Source of the DNA: Methylococcales bacterium
Lineage (GTDB): Bacteria; Pseudomonadota; Gammaproteobacteria; Methylococcales; Methylomonadaceae
Reading direction: 5' to 3'
Assembly (NCBI GenBank): GCA_023144875.1
Contig: JAGLEW010000153.1
Coordinates: forward strand, 1 to 5,780
Length of the DNA stretch: 5,780 bases
The translations under genes and the position numbers were made by a program. The notes below the pieces were generated by a model that did not search any database, was not told where the DNA came from, and was given only the letters and a program-made list of their open reading frames with translations. Shown here in pieces: positions 1 to 5,572 of the stretch (the first letter of the stretch is position 1; each line of letters starts with the position of its first letter).

Positions 1-307
1 GCAAGCGAAAGGTTATTACGGTGCAAGAAGCCGTGTCTATCGCGTTGCAAAACAAGCGGTTATCAAAGCAGGACAATACGCTTATCGTGATCGTAAACAA
101 AGAAAACGTCAATTTCGTGCTTTATGGATTGTACGTATTAATGCCGCTTCACGTTTGTGTGGTATTTCTTACAGTCGCTTAATTAATGGTTTAAACAAAG
201 CCAATGTGGCGATTGATCGTAAAGTATTAGCCGACATTGCCGTGCGTGACATGGAAGGTTTTGCAGCGATTGCTGAAATTGCAAAAGCAAATCAAAGTCA
301 GCATTAG
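1..307 (+). CDS. rplT: 50S ribosomal protein L20, 3' part (5' end outside window)
   Basis: L20 is an assembly protein of the large ribosomal subunit that binds 23S rRNA, and in several bacteria it also represses its own operon. The reading frame starts at base 2 and gives 101 residues before the TAG at 305-307. Recognisable family segments are AKGYYGARSRVYRVAKQAV, the very basic YRDRKQRKRQFRALWI stretch, RINAASR, GISYSRLINGL and IDRKVLADIAV. By comparison with the roughly 118-residue E. coli protein, about 19 N-terminal residues are missing to the left, so this is truncation by the window edge, not a broken gene. The family usually lies in infC-rpmI-rplT, often followed by pheS-pheT in gammaproteobacteria. 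Here a terminator follows directly and no pheS appears. Confidence 0.97.
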   Translation, partial: QAKGYYGARSRVYRVAKQAVIKAGQYAYRDRKQRKRQFRALWIVRINAASRLCGISYSRLINGLNKANVAIDRKVLADIAVRDMEGFAAIAEIAKANQSQH

Positions 308-327
308 ACTTTAAGATGAGCTTCAAT

Positions 328-356
328 AAAAAAGGGACATTTATTGTCCCTTTTTT
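328..356. terminator. Bidirectional rho-independent terminator between convergent rplT and the leftward operon
   Basis: A perfect 12-bp inverted repeat has arms at 328-339 (AAAAAAGGGACA) and 345-356 (TGTCCCTTTTTT) around a 5-base loop. The core GGGACA/TGTCCC is flanked by an A tract on the left and a T tract on the right, so either strand gives a hairpin followed by U residues. It lies 21 bases after the rplT stop and 22 bases beyond the stop of the leftward STAS gene. That placement fits one hairpin serving both convergent transcripts. Confidence 0.93.
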
Positions 357-377
357 TGTTTTAAAACCGTAATTAAT

Positions 378-1517
378 TTATACCGTTACATAGCGTTCAA
401 ATACCATCTTTAACATATTAAATTCACCATCCTCAACAGGACACCAGCCCTTACATTCAATATCTTTTAAAATCCCCTGTCCTGCTTCATTCTCAGTCAT
501 CTCTTTAAGAATCGTATTCAAGTTTTCTTTTTCAGCCGCCAAACGCGGTGACACCGATAATAAATGAAAAGCAAAGTCCGTTGCACTTTCATCTAATTTT
601 CGTACATTTTTCTTCCCAAAAGATGACAGCCCATCATAGGTTTTTTTAAGCATAAAGAGTAAATTAGCTTTTTTTCGAATTAACATTTGCAACGATTTAA
701 TCTCATTACCCGAATAAGCAAATTTTAATTGCGACGAATCAAGTCCTTCCTCATCACATAAAAACCGCCCCAATAAATAGACAAAACTATTTTCTGACGC
801 TGTCACCACCGTTTCTGCTTGAAATTCTTTTAACGTTCGCTCATCATCTGCCCGCGCTAAAATAATCACTTCATCGGCTTCGGAAATAGGCCGCATAAGC
901 GGCATGAAACCATGTTCTTTAATCATTAAATAAGATTCAAACGGCTTGGAAAACAATAAATCTGCTTTGAGTTGATCCTCTAAAACATGGGATTGATCAA
1001 AATGAATCGCCCGTTGCATTCGTCGCTGTAAATACGTATTAAATAAATACCAGCCTGTTAATTGCTGTCCTGTTTGCAAGCTGGCAATAAAATTTAATTT
1101 AGCACCTGGGGAAACCGCTCGTTTACGTTCTAACGTATTTTTCTTGGTATGAACATGAATAGGGGCTTGGATTTTTGTCTCTTTAGCGCCTTTTTTAGCC
1201 ACCTCAGAGACACCCACAAAACGCCCTAACCCCGTAATCTTAAACAGCATATTAACCATACGGTTAAGGTTTTTAACCTCTATTGTAATTTGCTTAGCTT
1301 CCCAATCTTCAAAAATTTGCAATAACAACGACAACCCCATTGAGTTTACACGCTCTATTTTTTTAAAATTTAACACCACCTTTGCTTTTGCAGGAACACC
1401 GATCAATATTGCCAAAGCAGGCTTTGCTTTAACATCAATAGAACCTGCACACTCAAAATGATACAGTCCATTTTCTTTCGTTATTTTTTTTATAGTTAAT
1501 GAATCTGAAATAGCCAT
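378..1517 (-). CDS. STAS domain fused to cytoplasmic PhnD-like binding-protein domain; likely partner-switch target
   Basis: This 379-residue protein has two parts. Residues about 7-105 look like a STAS domain of the SpoIIAA/RsbV type: an N-terminal beta region, VVLNF at 47-51, the ERVNSMGLSLLLQ phosphorylation-loop segment at 55-67, then ITIEVKNLNRMVNMLFKITGL. Ser59 aligns with the serine phosphorylated in SpoIIAA (DSSG there, NSMG here). After a basic linker (about 108-138), residues about 139-330 resemble the PhnD-like phosphate/phosphonate substrate-binding fold (type 2 periplasmic binding protein), with LNFIASLQTGQQLTGW, DLLFSKPFESYLMIKEHGF, a hinge-like VIILARADDERTL and a late YSGNEIKSL block. 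There is no signal peptide or membrane segment, and STAS comes first, so the binding-protein part should be cytoplasmic. The tail carries Cys355-x3-Cys359. The start is supported by GAGGA 8 bases upstream. It lies 3 bases after the phosphatase/kinase gene, its expected partner. The ligand and output are unknown. Confidence 0.85.
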   Translation of the reverse strand: MAISDSLTIKKITKENGLYHFECAGSIDVKAKPALAILIGVPAKAKVVLNFKKIERVNSMGLSLLLQIFEDWEAKQITIEVKNLNRMVNMLFKITGLGRFVGVSEVAKKGAKETKIQAPIHVHTKKNTLERKRAVSPGAKLNFIASLQTGQQLTGWYLFNTYLQRRMQRAIHFDQSHVLEDQLKADLLFSKPFESYLMIKEHGFMPLMRPISEADEVIILARADDERTLKEFQAETVVTASENSFVYLLGRFLCDEEGLDSSQLKFAYSGNEIKSLQMLIRKKANLLFMLKKTYDGLSSFGKKNVRKLDESATDFAFHLLSVSPRLAAEKENLNTILKEMTENEAGQGILKDIECKGWCPVEDGEFNMLKMVFERYVTV

Positions 1518-1520
1518 TAA

Positions 1521-4229
1521 TTAAGTCCTCATTTTATTTTTAACTACAGGTTCATAATCACTATGATGGATAAACTGGAAACCCGATGCGGTATCCATAT
1601 CCACGGTGTTATTCAAATCCCATAAAGTTGTTATTTGGGTTCGATGTTGCGGATGCACCCTAATTTGAAAATAATCCGATAAACGCCACATCATATATAA
1701 TCCTGCGCCACCGACACCCGCCTCCACGCCACCGTCCATGGAGTCAGCCAGTTTTCTCAGAAAAACAGAAGGTAACAACGTTCCCCAATTATCAGTAATC
1801 ATAAGCCCTAAGCGATCCTTACTTAATGCAATATCAACCCGAACTTCATCATGTTCTGATAATTCTCGTGATTCACCTTTCTCATAATACGCCACCCCTT
1901 TACCATCACGCGGTGCGGCATAAAAACTATTTTCTAACATTTCATCTAAGGTTACCATCAAGCCATCAATGTGTTCCTGAGAAGCAACCTTCATATCCGT
2001 TAACCACGATAAAATTTCTTCCATTATAAAGAGCTTATCATCGGTATGCGTTAATTGAAATTGTCGATGATCAGGTCGACGTGGCATTAGTTCATATAAA
2101 TCATCATCAGGCGTTTCATGATGTTGACTTAATAAATAATTCCAGCCAATGGTTTTACAAAACGTTGAGTGTTTAGGTAAAATTCGACAAATACCATCAT
2201 GGCTTAAACGTTCTAATAAGTCTGAAAAGTGTTGCTCAGCTAAAAAGACCACATACTCTCTGGAAATACGTGGAATAGGATGATCCCCTTGGCGATAAAA
2301 ACTTTCTGAGATTCGAATAATATCACTAATATCATCCTCATTCCCCATTGATTCTTGAGAAATTCGATCACTGTGCGTGACGACCATCATGCTCACATCA
2401 TCATCAAATTTTTCAGTTTCACAATGAATTTCTAATGCTTCCATTAGATAATCCTTGACTACTTCAGCCTCAAGCTCACCACATTGACTTAAAATATCTT
2501 CTAAACGCTCATAACCAAACGCTTCACCTGATGGGGATTCCTCTTCTACTAAGCCATCGGTAAAAAGAAATAAACGATCGCCAACTTCCATGGTGACTTC
2601 AATGGCTGACAAACTATAATCAGAATCAATACTTTTTCCTAAGGGCAGCCCTGATGCTTCTAACATTTCCCAGTATTGGGCTTTATGACGCCATAAATAC
2701 GGCAATACATGCCCTGCGTTTGCAAATTGTAACTGACCTGTTCGAGCATCTAGTCTTAAACAGTTCATGGTCATTAATAACGATTGTTGCGCCGTCATTA
2801 ACAGTGTTTCGTTTAATAAATTTAATAATTCAGAGGGATTAGTAACGCCTTCATGGATTAAAGGATAAATCCCCGCTTTTGCCGCACTTACCATTGTACC
2901 AGCCGCTACCCCGTGACCACTGACATCCCCCATTAAAATAATACTATAATGACCGCCGACTTTATAGTAATCATAATAATCTCCGCCTACTTCGCTTGAG
3001 GTTAATAGATTCGCAAAGCCTTGAATACCTGGTAACTCAACCGTTGAACTGGGTAAAATTGATTGTTGCAAACTAGCGGCTAAATTGACCTCACCTTGTA
3101 AACGCTCACTTAACACTTCCATTTGAGCATGTGTCCGATGTAATTCAGCTTCCGCTTGTTTACGATCCGTAATGTCACTTCCTGTGGCTAAAAACATCAC
3201 GGGCATGTTTGTTTTACCTTCCAAAATTACGGTGCTGTGCCAAATAACATCAATAACATCCCCCGTACTCACATCAACCTGTGTCTCAACTTCATCGGTA
3301 AACTCAACCTCACCTGCCATCATTTGCGAAAATAGTTCATGTAAACTGCCCCTTTTATCATGTGATAAAAAAGTCTCAAAAAAAGGCTGTCCTAAAACAT
3401 CTTCTTTTGCCCAACCTGTACTTTCTTCAGCATATTGATTAAATAACACAATATTTCCTGTGGCATCTAGTCCAATAATTAGTGCTTGTGCAGTATTAAT
3501 CACATTATCTGCAAAGGCTTTTTCAGTTTCAACTTTTAAATTACTTTCTTTTAATTTCCCAACTAATGGTCTTAATAAACCTGTCCCTAAAAGCGCCAAA
3601 ATACCTAAACTTAAAATCACAACAAAATTTTGCTTGCGCTTTGTCCCTTCAAGCATTGAGGTCATTCGTTTTTGATAAATACTACTAACGGTATTTAAAT
3701 TAACAATTAAAGACGGGGTTATATCATGATATAAGGTTTGAAGTTGTGCGCCTTTAACGTTTAAACTTTCAATAGGCATGCCTAAAATTTCACGTACCGC
3801 CGAACGGTATCTATACATTTGCCGATTAAGTGACGCTTCCCCCTTATCAAAATAAATTTTTCGTAATTCACTCGGCAATACACCACGAACGTGGGTCATA
3901 CGTGACCCTTCTCGAACAAAACGATCCCCTTCTTTGAGCGATAAATGTGTATCTTGTAATCGAGCGAGGTTTTTTGAAATAAAACGTCTTGATTGACTGG
4001 TCGATTTTTTATCCTTATAAAGCGCCAGTTGAGTGGTGTAAAAATTGATACCTTGAATAATTTGACTTTGTTCACTACTGACTCGAACCAAGGTTGCATT
4101 ACCTTCTTGATTCTTTAAATCATATATGACAACCAAATAACTAAAGGTAATCGTTGCGGCTAATATAAAAAGCACCGTCCCATATTGATCTAACATATAG
4201 GTTACAATGCGGCGTAACATATCATTCAT
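1521..4229 (-). CDS. Membrane sensor with PAS, SpoIIE/PP2C phosphatase and C-terminal RsbW-like kinase domain
   Basis: This is a 902-residue receptor of partner-switching type. Domain order: transmembrane helix at about 17-37; periplasmic, mostly helical segment 38-200; second helix at about 202-219; PAS domain with its C-terminal motif at about 237-356; short predicted coiled coil 357-385; SpoIIE/RsbU-type phosphatase 387-619; unassigned stretch about 622-740; HATPase_c domain about 745-872. Phosphatase metal-site motifs are present: GGDYYD (415-420), GDVSGHG (434-440), FTDGLVE (556-562) and DDDVSMMVV (609-617). The ATPase part has the N-box LDEMLENSFYAA with Glu763 and Asn767 in the spacing of the SpoIIAB catalytic Glu and Mg-binding Asn, ITDNWG (811-816), and a glycine-rich GVGGAGLYMM (838-847). 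Both activities expected to set a STAS serine's phosphorylation are therefore in one chain. AAGGA 7 bases before the ATG supports the start. The next gene encodes a STAS protein, the likely substrate. This is signalling, not sporulation; the stimulus is unknown. Confidence 0.9.
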   Translation of the reverse strand: MNDMLRRIVTYMLDQYGTVLFILAATITFSYLVVIYDLKNQEGNATLVRVSSEQSQIIQGINFYTTQLALYKDKKSTSQSRRFISKNLARLQDTHLSLKEGDRFVREGSRMTHVRGVLPSELRKIYFDKGEASLNRQMYRYRSAVREILGMPIESLNVKGAQLQTLYHDITPSLIVNLNTVSSIYQKRMTSMLEGTKRKQNFVVILSLGILALLGTGLLRPLVGKLKESNLKVETEKAFADNVINTAQALIIGLDATGNIVLFNQYAEESTGWAKEDVLGQPFFETFLSHDKRGSLHELFSQMMAGEVEFTDEVETQVDVSTGDVIDVIWHSTVILEGKTNMPVMFLATGSDITDRKQAEAELHRTHAQMEVLSERLQGEVNLAASLQQSILPSSTVELPGIQGFANLLTSSEVGGDYYDYYKVGGHYSIILMGDVSGHGVAAGTMVSAAKAGIYPLIHEGVTNPSELLNLLNETLLMTAQQSLLMTMNCLRLDARTGQLQFANAGHVLPYLWRHKAQYWEMLEASGLPLGKSIDSDYSLSAIEVTMEVGDRLFLFTDGLVEEESPSGEAFGYERLEDILSQCGELEAEVVKDYLMEALEIHCETEKFDDDVSMMVVTHSDRISQESMGNEDDISDIIRISESFYRQGDHPIPRISREYVVFLAEQHFSDLLERLSHDGICRILPKHSTFCKTIGWNYLLSQHHETPDDDLYELMPRRPDHRQFQLTHTDDKLFIMEEILSWLTDMKVASQEHIDGLMVTLDEMLENSFYAAPRDGKGVAYYEKGESRELSEHDEVRVDIALSKDRLGLMITDNWGTLLPSVFLRKLADSMDGGVEAGVGGAGLYMMWRLSDYFQIRVHPQHRTQITTLWDLNNTVDMDTASGFQFIHHSDYEPVVKNKMRT
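1526..1530 (-). promoter_or_regulatory. Ribosome binding site of the STAS gene, inside the end of the upstream gene
   Basis: Read on the - strand, GAGGA lies 8 bases before the ATG at 1517-1515, within the last codons of the phosphatase/kinase gene, whose TAA is at 1523-1521. The placement fixes the STAS start and suggests translational coupling, which would keep the two partners in a set ratio. Confidence 0.8.
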
Positions 4230-4268
4230 TGTACTTTCCTTATTTTTGTTTTTATTACATTTGGGTGG

Positions 4269-4326
4269 TTGACCAGTAAAAGCCTATAAATAATTAAGGT
4301 GAAAGCATAGTTTTTTTACTAGCCAA
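4269..4326 (-). promoter_or_regulatory. Potential 5' leader hairpin of the leftward operon mRNA
   Basis: On the - strand, TTGGCTAGTAAAA (4326-4314) can pair with TTTTACTGGTCAA (4281-4269) over 13 bp. Two of these pairs are G-U. On the + strand the same two positions would be A-C mismatches, so the pairing is better as leftward RNA than as rightward RNA. A short CTAT/ATAG pair may form inside the 32-base loop. If transcription starts near 4323, the hairpin would sit at the extreme 5' end of the message, where such stems can stabilise mRNA. It is not followed by a T tract and so is not a terminator. Function is inferred only. Confidence 0.4.
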
Positions 4327-4345
4327 AAGTATATAGTATCTTTTG
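4324..4345. repeat. Dyad overlapping the leftward -10 element (possible operator)
   Basis: The arms CAAAAG (4324-4329) and CTTTTG (4340-4345) are perfect inverted copies around a 10-base AT-rich centre. The proposed -10 hexamer (4330-4335) lies between them. A dimeric regulator bound here would block RNA polymerase. The short arms and AT-rich setting mean chance is possible. Confidence 0.3.
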
Positions 4346-4357
4346 TTTTTATCTCAA
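4330..4357 (-). promoter_or_regulatory. Candidate sigma-70 promoter of the leftward operon
   Basis: On the - strand, TTGAGA (4357-4352) matches the -35 consensus at 5 of 6 positions. After a 16-base spacer comes TATATA (4335-4330) as a -10 element. The predicted start is near 4323, giving a leader of about 94 bases before the ATG at 4229. No other promoter of similar quality was seen ahead of this operon. Confidence 0.55.
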
Positions 4358-4394
4358 CCTTCTCTAAAATTCGTGACATTGAACACAAGAATAA

Positions 4395-4446
4395 GAGGAT
4401 GTTTTTCTAAAATTTTTTACATAACCTAACTTTTCAAAGCATCCTC
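4395..4446. repeat. Long-spaced inverted repeat upstream of gap
   Basis: GAGGATG (4395-4401) and CATCCTC (4440-4446) are perfect inverted copies. The pairing extends inward by one G-U and three A-U pairs, leaving a loop of about 30 bases. The arms lie upstream of the proposed gap start (about 4490), so they are more likely paired protein-binding sites than leader RNA, unless a promoter exists further upstream. No known operator was recognised. Confidence 0.4.
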
Positions 4447-4474
4447 ACCTCAAATAGTATAAGTACGTTAAATT

Positions 4475-4483
4475 TGATACAAT
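4475..4483 (+). promoter_or_regulatory. Candidate extended -10 promoter of gap-pyk
   Basis: TG at 4475-4476, one base, then TACAAT (4478-4483) forms an extended -10 element that differs from TGnTATAAT at one position. The region 17 bases upstream (TAGTAT, 4455-4460) is a poor -35, which is tolerated in extended -10 promoters. The predicted start near 4490 gives a leader of about 62 bases. Confidence 0.5.
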
Positions 4484-4497
4484 GCTACAGTTAAATT

Positions 4498-4519
4498 ATG
4501 CCTTCTTGGCATTTTTTTT
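4498..4519 (+). promoter_or_regulatory. Small hairpin plus T tract in the gap leader (possible attenuator)
   Basis: ATGCC (4498-4502) and GGCAT (4508-4512) pair over a TTCTT loop, and the T that ends the second arm begins a run of eight (4512-4519). This has the outline of an intrinsic terminator, but the stem is only 5 bp, so termination would be weak or partial. It lies between the proposed promoter and the gap ribosome binding site. A role in premature termination or 5' stability is inferred. Confidence 0.4.
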
Positions 4520-4539
4520 ATCACAAAATTTATTTATCT

Positions 4540-4543
4540 GGAG
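4540..4543 (+). promoter_or_regulatory. Ribosome binding site of gap; decides the start
   Basis: GGAG lies 8 bases before the ATG at 4552, whose product begins MAIKVAINGYGRIGR, the normal GAPDH N-terminus. The in-frame ATG at 4498 would add 18 unrelated residues, lies inside the leader hairpin and lacks a comparable site. Confidence 0.85.
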
Positions 4544-4551
4544 AAATTTAC

Positions 4552-5565
4552 ATGGCAATTAAAGTTGCAATCAATGGTTATGGTCGTATTGGACGCAATG
4601 TTGTACGTGCATTATATGAAGCTGGTCGTAATGACGAAATCCAAATCGTTGCAATTAATGATTTAGGGAATGCTGAAACCAATGCTCACTTAACCCAATA
4701 TGATACCGCTCATGGTAAATTTCCAGGCGAAGTAAGTGTTGAAGACGGCGATTTAGTCATCAATGGCGACAAAATTAAAGTGCTCGCAGAAAGAGACCCT
4801 TCAAAATTACCATGGGCTGAACTAGAGATTGATGTAGTTCATGAATGTACTGGCTTTTTTGCCAGTAAAGAAAAAGCCTCAGCACATATTGCCGCTGGCG
4901 CTAAAAAAGTGGTTATTTCTGCACCAGGTGGTGCGGATGTCGATGCAACGATTGTTTATGGTGTTAATCACAAAACATTAAAAGCATCAGATACTGTTAT
5001 CTCTAACGCATCATGTACCACAAACTGTTTAGCACCGTTAATTCAACCTTTATTAGATAGCATTGGCGTTGAGCAAGGCTTAATGACGACGATTCATGCT
5101 TATACAAATGATCAAGTATTGACCGATGTTTATCATCCTGATTTATTACGTGCGCGTTCTGCTACTCAATCTATGATCCCTACAAAAACAGGGGCGGCAG
5201 CGGCTGTTGGCTTAGTACTTCCAAGCTTAAAAGGAAAACTAGACGGTTTCGCAATGCGCGTCCCAACCATCAATGTTTCTGTGGTTGATTTAACCTTTAC
5301 GGCAAGTCGTGATACGACCGTTGAAGAAATTAACGAAATTTTAACCACCGCTTCTGAAGGCAATTTAAAAGGTATTTTAAATATCAATGCCAAACCTTTA
5401 GTTTCTATTGATTTCAATCACGACCCTGCCTCATCAACCTACGATAAATCCTTAACAAAAGTGCTCAATGGACGCTTAGTTAAAGTCTTATCTTGGTACG
5501 ATAACGAATGGGGTTTTTCTAACCGTATGTTAGATACCACCATTGCCCTTATGAACGCAAAATAG
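4552..5565 (+). CDS. gap: Glyceraldehyde-3-phosphate dehydrogenase, type I
   Basis: This cytoplasmic enzyme converts glyceraldehyde 3-phosphate, phosphate and NAD+ to 1,3-bisphosphoglycerate and NADH, reversibly, in glycolysis and gluconeogenesis or carbon fixation. The 337-residue length is normal. The Rossmann motif INGYGRIGR is at 7-15, and the AIND segment ends in Asp37, the acidic residue usually linked to NAD preference. The active site SNASCTTNC (151-159) has catalytic Cys155, and His182 lies in HAYTNDQ. PTINVSVVDLTF and the C-terminal WYDNEWGFSNRM are also intact. The N-terminal half (RNVVRALYEAGRNDEI) and NHDP resemble the GapB/erythrose-4-phosphate dehydrogenase branch, but HAYTNDQ, where E. 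coli Epd has HSAMHDQ, favours true GAPDH. The pyruvate kinase gene follows after 7 bases, consistent with one glycolytic operon. No pgk lies between them. Confidence 0.95.
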   Translation: MAIKVAINGYGRIGRNVVRALYEAGRNDEIQIVAINDLGNAETNAHLTQYDTAHGKFPGEVSVEDGDLVINGDKIKVLAERDPSKLPWAELEIDVVHECTGFFASKEKASAHIAAGAKKVVISAPGGADVDATIVYGVNHKTLKASDTVISNASCTTNCLAPLIQPLLDSIGVEQGLMTTIHAYTNDQVLTDVYHPDLLRARSATQSMIPTKTGAAAAVGLVLPSLKGKLDGFAMRVPTINVSVVDLTFTASRDTTVEEINEILTTASEGNLKGILNINAKPLVSIDFNHDPASSTYDKSLTKVLNGRLVKVLSWYDNEWGFSNRMLDTTIALMNAK

Positions 5566-5572
5566 GCTTACT

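Larger units (their letters stand above)
4230..4551. other. Divergent intergenic region between the partner-switch operon and gap-pyk
   Basis: These 322 AT-rich bases contain no convincing gene. They hold a leftward promoter (4330-4357), a leftward leader with a long potential hairpin (4269-4326), a dyad over the leftward -10 (4324-4345), a separate inverted repeat (4395-4446), a rightward extended -10 (4475-4483) and a small hairpin with a T tract in the gap leader (4498-4519). No tRNA, no recognisable riboswitch and no mobile-element end was seen. Confidence 0.8.

Noticed and set aside
2373..3071. SpoIIE-type phosphatase taken as a sign of a spore former.
   Set aside because: This family is widespread in non-sporulating bacteria, and the domain order and neighbouring genes are those of a signalling receptor in a gammaproteobacterium.
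1826..3675. Several + strand open frames of 62-88 codons opposite the phosphatase/kinase gene.
   Set aside because: They lie wholly within a long, motif-rich - strand gene and have no recognisable domains; they are antisense shadows.
3896..4099. A 67-codon - strand frame overlapping the start of the sensor gene.
   Set aside because: It is out of frame inside the periplasmic-domain coding sequence, without a domain or a distinct ribosome binding site.
4269..4290. TTGACC followed by TATAAA as a second rightward promoter.
   Set aside because: The two boxes are only 10 bases apart, and no reasonable -10 occurs at 16-18 bases.
4498..4551. Longer GAPDH reading from an in-frame ATG at 4498 (18 extra residues).
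   Set aside because: The extension is unlike any GAPDH N-terminus, lies in the leader hairpin, and lacks the well-placed GGAG that precedes the ATG at 4552.
5166..5417. An 83-codon - strand frame within gap.
   Set aside because: It is antisense to the conserved GAPDH catalytic domain and has no recognisable product.
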